In this document: positions 52,892 to 64,000 of the stretch, piece after piece
How the letters are laid out: every line of letters starts with the position of its first letter
How positions within the stretch are numbered: the stretch's first letter is position 1
Source: Callipepla californica brunnescens
Lineage: Eukaryota; Chordata; Aves; Galliformes; Odontophoridae
DNA length: 64,000 nt
Assembly: GCA_023055505.1 (NCBI GenBank)
Contig: JALIRH010000030.1
Span: 6,010,001-6,074,000, forward strand
Reading direction: 5' to 3'
The notes under the pieces: model-generated
Database searches by the model: none
Told to the model about the DNA's origin: nothing
The model's input: the letters and a program-made list of their open reading frames with translations, nothing else
Position numbers and translations under genes: made by a program

Positions 52892-53321
52892 TGTTGTGGT
52901 TTTGTGGTTTTGATGCCGGTATTCCACATCAGAACATCATGCAGGCAGGGAAGGAGTTAATGCTGTGGGAGCAGGGGAGGGGCGGAGCTCCGCAACGGAC
53001 GGGAGGCCCGTGGTTTTTGGTGGCGCGCTCTCCGGGCGGCTGTGAGGAGTTCAGCACGTGTAACGTAAGCTCCCAGTTTTCTGGTTTGGAAATTTTCTCT
53101 CTCTCAATTCTTCAATTTTATTAGATTTAGTAAAGTTACCGTTCCTTCTCAGATCATGCCGTTGTGTTTTTCTTTACAGACCCTTAATCCCCTCTGTTTT
53201 CCCCTCCCCCTGGAGCCCGAGGCTCTGCTTAGGCGGCCGCGCGCCAGTTTTTTTTCCCTCTCACTTTCTCTTACCCTTCTCGGTTCCCTCTTCGGTTACT
53301 GTCACGGATAACACCATGACA
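52892..53321 (+). mobile_element. 3' LTR (family 1, GC-rich subtype) at the satellite border
   Basis: 430 bp starting TGTTGTGGTTTTGTGG and ending ACACCATGACA. It holds a GC-rich U3/R with 'ggggcggagctccg', 'ttagtaaagttacc' and the C/T-rich end. The satellite begins on the very next base. A second copy in inverse orientation is at 57,162-57,588. Confidence 0.85.
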
Positions 53322-53950
53322 GGCCCCACGGACCCCTACGGCCCCACGGACCCCTACGGTCCCACTGATTCCTACGGCCCCACGGACCCCTACGGTCCCA
53401 CTGATTCCTACGGCCCCAATGAGTACTACGGTCCCACTGATTCCTACGGCCCCAATGAGTACTACGGTACCACTGATTCCTACGGCCCCAATGAGTACTA
53501 CGGTCCCACTGATTCCTACGGCCCCAATGAGTACTACGGTCCCACTGATTCCTACGGCCTCATTGGTCCCTATGGCCCTATTGAGTTCTATGGCCCCATA
53601 GAGTTCTATAGCTCCATTGATTCCTATGGCCCAAGTGATTTTTAGGGTCCCATTATTGACTACGGCCCCGATGATCCCTACGGCCCCGTTGATCCCTACG
53701 GCCCCGTTGAGTTATATGGCCACATTGATCCCTGTGGCCCCATCGATTCCTGTGGTCCCACTGATCCCTATGGCTCCATTGAGTTCTATGGTACCACTGA
53801 TTCCTATCGCCCCACTTATTCCTATGGCTTCATTGATCCCTATTGCCCCATTGAGTTATATGGCCTCATGGATTCCTATGGCCCCATTGATCCCTATGGC
53901 CCCATTGATCCCTATGGCCCCATTGATTCCTATGCCCCATTGATCGCTGT
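53322..53950 (+). repeat. 18-bp satellite, first block with 36-bp higher-order part
   Basis: The unit is ATGGCCCCATTGATYCCT and variants. The first 240 bp are different: CpG-containing 'ctacgg' replaces 'ctatgg', and from 53,394 to 53,557 two 18-bp variants alternate (ggtcccactgattcctac and ggccccaatgagtactac) as a 36-bp repeat. After about 53,570 the common form takes over. Confidence 0.9.
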
Positions 53951-54442
53951 AGATTCATAGATTCATAGATTCATAGATACATTTAGGTTGGAAAGGACCT
54001 ACAAGATCATCTAGTGCAACCATCCTCACACCACCATCCCTACCCACCAACCTACTAAATCCAATCCCTCAGCACCTCATCTAAACGCTTCTTGAACAGC
54101 GCTAGGGACGGTGCCTCAACCACCTCCCTAGGCAGGCCATTCCAGTGCCTGACCACTCTCTCAGAGAAAAAATTTTTCCTCAATTCTAATCTAAATCTTC
54201 CCCGGCACAACTTGTGGCCATTCCCTCTCGTCCTGTCATTAGTTACCTGGGAGAAGAGGCCAACCCCCTCCTTACCACAGCCTCCCTTCAGGAAGTGGTA
54301 GAGTGCAATGAGGTCTCCTCTGAGCCTCCTTTTCCCCAAACTAAACAATCCCAGCTCCCTCAGCCGCTCCTCGTAAGACCTGTGCTCCAGAACCCTCACC
54401 AGTTTTGTTGCCCTTCTCTGAACACGCTCCAGGGCCTCGATG
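53951..54442 (-). mobile_element. CR1 LINE 3' end inside the satellite, copy 1
   Basis: The plus strand begins with three gattcata repeats (CR1 3' tail), then 'ggttggaaaggacctac', 'cctcccttcagg' and the '[19 protein letters not shown]' coding remnant on the minus strand. It is about 492 bp and 5'-truncated. Both satellite junctions are the same as at 57,664-58,156. Confidence 0.9.
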
Positions 54443-57156
54443 TGGCCCCATTGATCCCTATGGCCCCATTGAGTTCTATGGCCCCATTGATTCCAATGGC
54501 CCTATTGATTTTTATGGCCACACTGATTCAATATGGCCACATTGATTCCTGAGGCCCCATTGAGTTCTTTGGCCAAATTGATCCCTAAGGCCCCATTGAG
54601 TTCTATGGCTCCATTGATTCCTATGGCCCCATTGATTCCTATGGCCCCATTGATTTTTAAAGACCCTTTCAGTTCTACGGCCTCATTGATTCCTATGGCC
54701 CCATTGAGTTCTATGGCCCAATTGATCCCTATGGCCCCACTGAGTTCTATGGCTCCTTTGAGTTCTATGTCTCAATTGATCCCTATGGCCCCATTGATCC
54801 CTATGGCCACATTGATTCCTATGGCCACATTGATTCCTAAGGTCCCATTGATCCCTACGGCCCCTTTGAGTTCTATGGCCCCATTGAGTTCTATGGCCCT
54901 ATTGATTCCTATGGCCCAATTGATTACTAAGGCCCCATTGATTCCTATGGCCCCATTGAGTTCTGTGGCCCCATTGATTCCTATGGCCCCATTGATTCCT
55001 ATGGTCCCATTGATCGCTGTGGCCCATTTGATCCCTATGGCCCCATTGATTCCTATGGCCCCATTGATTCCTATGACCCCATCGATCCCTATGGCCCCAT
55101 TGATCCCTATAGCCATATTGGTTCCTATGGCCCCACTAATTCCTATGGCCCCACTAATTCCTATGGCCCCATTGATTCCTATGTTCACTTTGATCCCTGT
55201 GGCCCCATTGATCCCTATGGCCCCTTTGAGTTCTATGGCCCCATTGATCACTATGGCCACATTGATCCCTATGGCCACATTGATCCCTGTGGCCACACTG
55301 ATTCCTATGGCCCCATTAATTCCTATGGCCCCATTGATTCCTATGGCCCCATTGATTCCTATGGCCCCATTGATCCCTATGGCCCCATTGATCCCTATGG
55401 CCCCTTTGATCCATATGGCACCACTGATCCCTATGGTCCCATTGACCTTTATGGCCCCATTGATTCCTATGGCCCCATTGATTCCTATGACCCCATCGAT
55501 CCCTATGGCCCCATTGATTCCTATGGCCCCACTGATTCCTATGGCCCCATTGATTCCTATGTTCACTTTGATCCCTGTGGCCCCATTGATTCCTATGGCC
55601 CCACTGATTCCTATGGCCCCATTGATTCCTATGTTCACTTTGATCCCTGTGGCCCCATTGATCCCTATGGCCCCATCGATCCCTATGGCCCCATTGATCC
55701 CTATGGCCCCATTGATTCCTATGGCCCCATTGATTCCTATGGCCCCATTGATCCCTATGGCCCCATTGATCCCTATGGCAACTTTGATACCTATGGCCCC
55801 ACTGATCCCTATGGTCCCATTGACCTTTATGGCCCCATTGATTCCTATGGCCCCATTGATTCCTATGACCCCATCGATCCCTATGGCCACATTGATTTCT
55901 ACGGCCCAATGATACCTATGGTCCAATTGATCCCTATGAACCCATTGATTCCTATGGCCCCATTGATTCCTATGGCCCCATTGATACCGATGGCCCCATT
56001 GATCCCTATGGTCCCTTTGATCCCTATGGCCCCATTGATTACTATGGCCCCATTGAGTTCTATGGCCGCATTGATTCTTACGGTTCCATTGATCCCTACA
56101 ACCTCATTGATTCCTATGGTCCCATTGATCCCTAAGGCCCCATTGAGTTCTATGGCCCCATTGAGTTCTATGGCCCCATTGAGTTCTATGGCCCCATTGA
56201 GTTCTATGCCCCATTTAGTTTTATGGCCCCATTGATCCCTATGGCCCCATTGATTTCTATGGCCCCATTGATTCCTATGGCCCCATTGAGTTCTATGGCC
56301 CCATTGATCCCTAAGGCCCCACTAATCCCTATGGTCCCATTGATTCCTATGGTCCCATTGATCCCTATGACCCCATTGATTCTTTTAGCCCCATTGATTC
56401 CTATGGCTTCATTGATTCCTATGGCCCCATTGAGTTCTATGGCCCCATTGATTCTTATGGTCCCATTGATCCCTATGGCCCCATTGAGTTATATGGCTCA
56501 ATTGATTATTATGGCCCCTTTGATCCCTATGGCCCCATTGATTTCTATGGACCAGTTGATCCCTATGGCCCCATTGATCCCTATAGCCCCATTGAGTTCT
56601 ATGGCCCCCTTGATCTCTATGGTTCCATTGAGTCCTATGGCCCCATTGATCCCTGTGGCCCCATTGAGTTCTATGGCCCCATTGATCCCTATGGCCCCAT
56701 TGATTCCTATGGCCCCATTGATCCCTATGGCCCCATTGATTTCTATGGCCCCATTGATTCCTATGGCCCCATCGATTCCTATGAACACATTGATCCCTAT
56801 GGCCCCATTGATCCCTATGGCCCCATTGATCCCTATGGCCCCATCGATCCCTATGTCCCCATTGATCCCTATGGCCCCATTGATTCCTGAGGCCCCACTG
56901 ATCCCTATGGACCCATTGATTCCTGTGGTCCCATTGATCCCTATGGCTCCATTGAGTTCTATGGTACCACTGATTCCTATGGCCCCACTTATTCCTATGG
57001 TTTCATTGATCCCTATGGCCCCATTGATCCCCATGGCCCCTTTCATCTTTATGGCCCCGTTGATCCCTATGGCCCCGTTGATCCCTATGGCCCCATTGAT
57101 CCCTATGGCTTCATTGATCCCAATTGCCCCATTGAGTTCTATGGCCGCATGGATTC
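54443..57156. repeat. 18-bp satellite, second block
   Basis: About 150 units. Main variants differ in the last third: 'attgattcct', 'attgatccct' and 'attgagttct'. The unit length is divisible by three and leaves plus frames (MAPLIP and GPIDPY) and minus frames (GINGAI and RDQWGH) open, so frames of 380-460 codons arise by chance. Variants such as 'tatgttcactttgatccctg' recur at intervals, which suggests local amplification. Confidence 0.92.
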
Positions 57157-57161
57157 CTATG

Positions 57162-57588
57162 TGTCACGGTGTTATCCGTGACGGTAACCCAAGGGGGAAC
57201 CGAGAAGGGAAAAAAAACTGTCCCGTCAGTGGCCGCGCGGCTGCCTCAGCAGAGCCGCACGCTCCGGGGGGAGGGGAAAACAGAGCGAATAGAGGGTCTG
57301 TGAAGAAAAACACAACGGCACGATCTGAGAAGGAACGGTAACTTTACTAAATCTAATAGAATTGAACAATTGAGAGAGAGAGACAAAATTTCCAAACCAG
57401 AAAACTGGGAGCTTACTTTACACGTGCTGAACTACTCACGGCAGCCCCGACAGCGCGTCACAAAAAGCGCGGGCTTCCCGTCTGGTGCCGAGCTCCGCCC
57501 CTCCCCTGCTCCCACAGCATTAACTCCTTAACGGCCTGCATGATGTTCTGATGTGGAATACCGGCATCAAAACCACAAAACCACAACA
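57162..57588 (-). mobile_element. Solo LTR (family 1, GC-rich subtype) in the satellite
   Basis: On the minus strand it runs TGTTGTGGTTTTGTGG to ACACCGTGACA, 427 bp. It is flanked by CTATG at 57,157-57,161 and 57,589-57,593, a 5-bp target duplication, although CTATG is also frequent in the satellite. It is inverted relative to the LTR at 52,892. Confidence 0.88.
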
Positions 57589-57593
57589 CTATG

Positions 57594-57663
57594 TCCTTAT
57601 TGATCCCTATGGCCCCATTGATCCCTATGCCCCATTGATTGCTATGGCCCCAATGATCGCTGT
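57594..57663. repeat. 18-bp satellite, short block
   Basis: About four units between the solo LTR and the second CR1 copy, ending 'gatcgctgt' as before copy 1. Confidence 0.85.
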
Positions 57664-58156
57664 AGATTCATAGATTCATAGATTCATAGATACATTTAGG
57701 TTGGAAAGGACCTACAAGATCATCTAGTGCAACCATCCTCACACCACCATCCCTACCCACCAACCTACTAAATCCAATCCCTCAGCACCTCATCTAAACG
57801 CTTCTTGAACAGCGCTAGGGACGGTGCCTCAACCACCTCCCTAGGCAGGCCATTCCAGTGCCTGACCACTCTCTCAGAGAAAAAATTTTTCCTCAATTCT
57901 AATCTAAATCTTCACCGGCACAACTTGTGGCCATTCCCTCTCGTCCTGTCATTAGTTACCTGGGAGAAGAGGCCAACCCCCTCCTTACCACAGCCTCCCT
58001 TCAGGAAGTGGTAGAGTGCAATGAGGTCTCCTCTGAGACTCCTTTTCCCCAAACTAAACAATCCCAGCTCCCTCAGCCGCTCCTCGTAAGACCTGTGCTC
58101 CAGACCCCTCACCAGTTTTGTTGCCCTTCTCTGAACACGCTCCAGGGCCTCGATGT
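57664..58156 (-). mobile_element. CR1 LINE 3' end inside the satellite, copy 2
   Basis: Near-identical to 53,951-54,442, with only a few differences seen by eye, the same 5' truncation and the same satellite bases on both sides. It therefore arose by duplication of satellite DNA already containing the CR1. Confidence 0.9.
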
Positions 58157-61100
58157 GGCCCCATTGATCCCTATGGCCCCATTTAGTTTTAAGGCCCCAT
58201 TGATCCCTATGGCCCCATTGATTTCTATGGCCCCATTGATTCCTATGGCCCCGTTGATTCCTTTGGCCCCATTGAGTTCTATGGCCCCATTGATCCCTAT
58301 GGCCCCATTGAGTTCTATGGCCCCATTTAGTTTTATGGCCCCATTGATCATTATGGCCCCATTGATTCCTAAGGCCCCATTGATCCCTGTGGCCCCATTG
58401 AGTTCTATGGCCCCATTGATCCCTAAGGCCCCATTGATCCCTAAGGCCCCATTGATTCCTATGGTCCCGTTGATCCCTATGGCCCCATTGATTCTTTTGG
58501 CCCCATTGATTCCAATGGCTTCATTGATTCCTATGGCCCCACTGATTCCTATGGCCCCATTGATTCCTATGGCCCCATTGATCCCTATGGCCCCATTGAT
58601 CCCTATGGCCCCTTTGATCCCTATGGCCCCACTGATTCCTATGGTCCCATTGACCTTTACGGCCCCTTTGAGTTCTATGGCCCCATGGATCCCTATGGCC
58701 ACATCGATCCCTATGGCCCCAATGAGTTCTATGGCTCCATTGATTCCTATGGCCCCATTGATGCCTATGGCCCCATTGATGCCTAAGGCCCCATTGATGC
58801 CTATGGCCCCATAGATTCCTATGGCCCCATTGATCCCTATGGCCGCACTGAGTTCTATGGCCCCTTTGAGTTCTATGGCCCCACTGAGTTCTATGGCCCC
58901 ATTTAGTTTTATGGCCCCATTGAACCCTAAGGCCCCATTGATTCCTATGGCCCCATTGATCCTTATGGCCCCATTGATCCCTATGGCCCCATTGATTCCT
59001 ATGGTCCCATTGATTTTTATGGCCCCTTTCAGTTCATTGGCCACATTGATTCCTATGGCCCCATTGATCCCTATGGTCCCATTGATTCTTATGGCCACAT
59101 TGATCCCTATGGCTCCATTGATCCCTATGGCCCCATTGATCCCTATGGCCCCACTTATTCCTATGGCCTTGTTGATTCCTATGGACCCACTGATCCCTAT
59201 GGCCCCTTTCAGTTCCATGGCCCCACTGATTCCTATGGCCCCACTGATTCCTATGGTCTTGTTGTTCCCTATGTTCCTATTGATCCCTATGGCCCCATGG
59301 ATCCCTATTGCCCCGTGGATCCCTAAGGCCCCATTGATCCCTATGGCCCCATGGAGTTCTATGGCCCCATTGAGTTCTATGGCTACATTGATTCCTATGG
59401 CTTCATTGAGTTATATGGCCGCATGGATTCCTATGGCCTTTTTGATCCCTATGGCCCCATTGATCCCTATGGCCCCATTGAGTCTTATGACCCCATTGAG
59501 TCTTATGGCCCTATTGATCGCTGTGGCCCCATTGAGTTCTATGGACCCATTGAGTCCTATGGCTCCATTGAGTTCTATGGCTCCTTTGATCCCTATGGCC
59601 CAATTGATCTCTATAGCCCCATTGAGTTCTATGGCCCCGTTGATCCCTAAGGACCCATTGATTCCTATGGCCCCATTGATCCCTATGGTCCCATTGATTC
59701 CTGTGGCCCCCTTGATCCCTATGGCCCTACTGAGTTCTATGGACCCACTTATTCATATGGCCCCATTGATCACTAAGGCCCCATTGATCCCTAAGGCCCC
59801 ATTGAGTTCTATGGCTACATTGAGTTCTATGGCTCCATGATCCCTATGGCCCCATTGATCCTGATGGCCCCATTGAGTTCTACGACCCCATTGATCCCTA
59901 TGGCCCCATTGATCCCTATGTCCCCATTGATTCCGATGGCCCCATTGATTCCTATGGTCCCATTGATCTCTACAACCCCTTTGAGTTCTAAGGCCCCATT
60001 GAGTACTATGGCCCCATTGAGTTCTATGGCACCATTGATTCCTAAGGCCCCATTGATTCCTATGGCCCCATTGAGTTCTATGGCCCCATTGATTCCTATG
60101 GTCCCATTGATCGCTGTGGCCCCATTGATCCCTATGGCCCCATTGATTCCTATGGCCCCATTGATTTTTATGGCCCCTTTCTGTTCAATGGCCACATTGA
60201 TTCCTATGGCCCCTTTGAGTTCTATGGCTTTTTTGAATTCTTTGGCTCCATTGATCCCTATGGCCCCATTGATTCCTATGGTCCCATTGATTCTTATGGC
60301 CCCTTTCAGTTCATTGGCTACATTGATTCCTATGGCCCCATGGATCCCTATGACCCCATGGATCCCTATGGCCCCATTGATCCCTATTGCCCCATGGATT
60401 CCTATGGCCTCATGGATTCTTATGGCCCCATTGATTCCTATGGTCCCATTGATTCATATGGCCCCATTGATCCCTATGGCCCCATTGATCCCTATGGCCC
60501 CATTGAGTTATATGGCACCATCGATCCCTATGGCCCCATCGATTCCTATGGCCCCATCGATTCCTATGGCACCATCGATTCCTATGGTAGAATTGATCCC
60601 TATGGCCCCAGTGATCCCAATCGCCCCATGAGTTCTAAGGCCACATTGATCCCTATGGCCCCTTTGATCCCTATGGCCCCTTTGATCCCTATGGCCCCAT
60701 TGATCCCTATGGCCCCATTGATCCCTATGGCCCCTTTGATTCCTATGGCCCCATTGATTCCTATGGCCCAATTGAGTTCTATGGCCCCATTGAGTTCTAT
60801 AGTCCCATTGATCCATATGGCCCCATAGAATTCAAAGGCCCCATTGATTCCTACGGCCTCATCGATCCTTATGGCCTCATCGATCCCTATGGCCCCATCG
60901 ATCCCTATGGCCCCATCGATCCCTATGGCCCCATTGATTCCTAAGGCCCCACTGATTCGTATGGCCCCACTGATCCCTATGGCCTTATTGATTCCTATGG
61001 CCCCATTGATTCCTATTGCCCCATTGATCCCTATGGTCTCATTGATTCTTATGGCCACATTGATCCCTATGGCTCCATTGATTCCTATGGCCACATTGAT

Positions 61101-64000
61101 TCGTGTGGCCCCATTGATCCCTGTGGCCCCATTGATTCCTATGGCCCAATTGATCCCTATGGCCCCACGGATTCCTATGGCCCCATTGATTCCTATGGAC
61201 CCATTGATCCCTATGGCCCCGTTGAGTTCTATGGCCCCACTGATTCCTATGGCCCCACTGATTCCTATGGCCCCATGGATCCCTATCGCCCCGTGGATCC
61301 CTAAGGCCCCATTGATCCCTATGGCCCCATTGAGTTCTATGGCCGCATGGATTCCTATGGCCCCATTGATCCCTATGACCCCATTGATCCCTATGGCCCC
61401 ATTGAGTCCTATTGCCCCATTGAGTCCTGTGGCATCATTGATCGTTGTGGCCCCATTGAGTTCTATGGACACTTTGAGTTCTATGGCCCCATTGATTCCT
61501 ATGGTCCCATTGATTTTTATGGCCCCTTTGAGTTCTATGGCCCCATTGAGTTCTATGGCACAATTGATCCCTATGGCCCCATTGATCCCGATGGCCCCAT
61601 TGTATTCTATGGCCCCATTGATCCCTATGGCTCCATTGATCCCTATGGCCCCATTGATACCTATGTCCCCATTGATTCCTAAGGTCCCATTGATCCCTAC
61701 GGCCCCATTGAGTTCTATGTCCCCATTGAGTTCTATGGCCCCATTGATTCCTATGGTCCCATAGATCGCTGTGGCACCATTGATCCCTAAGTCCCTATTG
61801 ATAACTATGACCCCATTGATTTTTATGGCCCCTTTCAGTTCTACGGCCACATTGATTCCTATGGCCCCATTGAGTTCTTTGGCCCAATTCATCCCTCGGG
61901 CCCCACTGATCCCTATTGCCCCATTGAGTTCTATGGCCCCATGAATACTTATGGTCCCACTGATTCCTATGGCCCCATTGATTCCTTTGGCCTCATTGAT
62001 TCCTATGTTCCCATTGATCCCTACCGCCCCATTGATTCCTAAGGCCCCACTGATTCCAAAGGCCCCATTGATTTTTATAGCCCCATTGAGTTCTATGGCC
62101 CCATTGATTCCTATGGTCCCATTGATCGCTGTGGCCCATTTGATCCCTATGGCCCCATTGATCCCTATGGCCCCATTGATTCCTATGGTCCTATTGATCC
62201 CTATGGCCCCATTGATTCCTATGGCCCCATTGATTCCTATGGTCCCATTGATCCCTATGGCCCCATTGATTCCTACGGCCCCACTGATCCCTATGGCCCC
62301 ATCGATCCTATGGCCCCAATGATCCCTATGGCCCCATTGATCCTGTGGCCCCAATGATCCCTATGGCCCCATTGATCCCTATGGCCCCATTGATCCCTAT
62401 GGCCACATTGATCCCTATGGCCCCATTGATTCCTATGGTCCCATTGATCCCTATGGCCCCATTGATTCCTACGGCCCCACTGATCCCTATGGCCCCATCG
62501 ATCCTATGGCCCCAATGATCCCTATGGCCCCATTGATCCTATGGCCCCAGTGATCCCTATGGCCCCATTGATCCTATGGCCCCAATGATCCCTTTGGCCC
62601 CATTGATCCCTATGGCCCCATTGATCCCTATGGCCCCATTGATCCTTATAGCCCTATTGAGTTCTATGGCCGCATTGATTCCTATGGTCCCATTGATCCC
62701 TATGGCCCCATTGATCCCTATGGCCCCATTGAACCCTATGGCCCCATTGATTCCTATGGTCCCATTGATTCATATGGCCCCATTGAGTTCTATGGCCCCA
62801 TTGAGTTCTAGGCCCCATTGATCTCTATGGCCCCATCGATTCCTTTGGCCCCATCGATTCCTATGGCCCCATTGATTTTTATGGCCCCTTTCAGTTCATT
62901 GGCCCCATGGATCCCTATGGCCCCATGGATCCCTATGGCCCCATGGATCCCTATGGCCCCATGGATTCCTATGGCCCCGTGGATTCTTATGGCCCCATTG
63001 ATTCCTATGGTCCCATTGATTCATATGGCACCTTTGAGTTCTATGGCCCCATTGAGTTCGAGGCCCCATTGATCCCTATGGCCCCATTGAGTTCTATGGC
63101 CCCATTGATTCCTACGGCCTCATCGATCCCTATGGCCCCATTGATTCCTATGGCCCCATTGAGTTCTTTGGCCCAATTCATCCCTATGGCCCCACTGATC
63201 CCTATTGCCCCATTCAGTTCTATGGCTCCTTTGAGTTCATTAGCTCCAATGATCCCTATGGCCCCATTGATCCCTTTTGCCCCATTGAGTTCTATGACCC
63301 CATGAATACCTATGGTCCCACTGATTCCTATGGCCCCATTGATTCCTTTGGCCTCACTGATTCCTATGTTCCCATTGATCCCTACGGCCCCATTGATTCC
63401 TAAGGCCCCATTGATTCCAAAGGCCCTATTGATTCCTATAGCCCCATTGAGTTCTATGCCCCACTGATTCCTATGGTCCCATTGATCGCTGTGGCCCATT
63501 TGATCCCTATGGCCCCATTGATTCCTATGGTCCTATTTATCCCTATGGCCCCATTGATTCCTAGGGCCCATTGATTCCTATGGTCCCATTGATCCCTATG
63601 GCCCCATTGATTCCTACGGCCCCACTGATCCCTATGGTCCCATTGAGTTCTATGGCCCCATGGATCCCTAAGGCCCCATCGATCCCAATGGCCCCATGAG
63701 TTCTATGGCTCCATTGATTCCTATGGCCCCATTGATTCCTATGGCCCCATTAATCACTATGGCCCCATCGGTTCCTGTGGCCCCATTGATCACTATGGCC
63801 CAACTCAGTTCTATGGCACCACTGATTCCTATGGCCACTTTGATCCCTATAGCCCTGCTGAGTTCTATGGCCCCTTTGAGTTCTATGTCCGCATTGAGTC
63901 CTATGTCCCCATTGATGACTATGGCCCCATTGATGACTATGGCCCCATTGATTCCTATGGCCCCAATTATCCCTATGGCCCCATTGATCCCTATGGCCCC
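58157..64000. repeat. 18-bp satellite, third block, running off the window
   Basis: About 320 units of the same family. Occasional 1-bp losses (for example near 62,306 and 62,500) change phase. A local repeat of about 200 bp is visible at 62,140-62,330 and 62,330-62,520. The longest chance frame is on the minus strand, 62,354-60,600 (584 codons). No promoter, splice structure or codon bias suggests a gene. Confidence 0.92.

Noticed and set aside
53316..64000. Long repeat proteins on both strands of the satellite as genes
   Set aside because: An 18-bp unit without stops in four frames gives long frames by construction; both strands are open over the same DNA and there is no splice or promoter evidence. 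Kept only as an observation.
53322..64000. CRISPR-like array
   Set aside because: There are no unique spacers between direct repeats; the units are contiguous and the genome is a vertebrate one.

Overview
The window looks like vertebrate, most probably avian (galliform-like), nuclear DNA. The evidence is repeated CR1 LINE fragments with the short (gattcatag)n 3' tail, class III (ERV-L-like) endogenous retroviruses without env, KRAB/C2H2 zinc-finger genes with a 127-bp KRAB-A exon, a single-exon olfactory receptor, and a degenerate telomere-like tract. Species is not provable from sequence alone; a turtle or crocodilian would share several of these traits. No prokaryotic features are present.

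Layout. (1) 1-8,100: duplication unit A, with an apparently intact minus-strand KRAB-zinc-finger gene (coding exons 5453-5430, 5240-5114, 4648-4541, 4432-3678) and a GC-rich 5' exon/promoter near 7,100-7,770. (2) 8,460-12,300: a decayed retroviral gag-like region plus LTR pieces. (3) 12,300-18,900: mostly single-copy DNA holding a CR1 tail, an odd element bracketed by inverted LTR ends (14,593-15,312), a decayed telomeric repeat (15,935-16,165) and one olfactory receptor gene (17,347-18,309, +). (4) 18,935-23,577: minus-strand ERV-L-like provirus, then a CR1 (23,578-25,190). (5) 24,880-33,900: duplication unit B with a broken KRAB-ZNF copy. (6) 33,910-37,262: a deleted provirus (gag and dUTPase-like part kept) and a piece of a second ERV. 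(7) 38,120-47,140: CR1 pieces and unit C, again with a broken KRAB-ZNF. (8) 47,141-50,358: a second provirus at the same insertion site as the one after unit B but with a different internal deletion. (9) 50,359-51,899: partial unit D (zinc fingers only). (10) 51,900-53,321: an unidentified open segment, an integrase fragment and a 3' LTR. (11) 53,322-64,000: an 18-bp satellite running off the right edge, interrupted by two copies of one CR1 insertion and by an inverted solo LTR.

The zinc-finger units form a tandem cluster of about three and a half copies that decays from A (open) to D (truncated). ERVs and CR1s sit at or near several duplication breakpoints. Zinc-finger cluster, olfactory receptor, telomere-like DNA and long satellite together suggest a subtelomeric or microchromosomal setting; this is inference.

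The most unusual objects are the composite at 14,593-15,312 (inverted LTR ends around a Glu/Ile chimeric tRNA that carries a CCA tail, plus a segment resembling the collagen XV/XVIII trimerization domain) and the satellite, whose 18-bp unit leaves four of six reading frames open.
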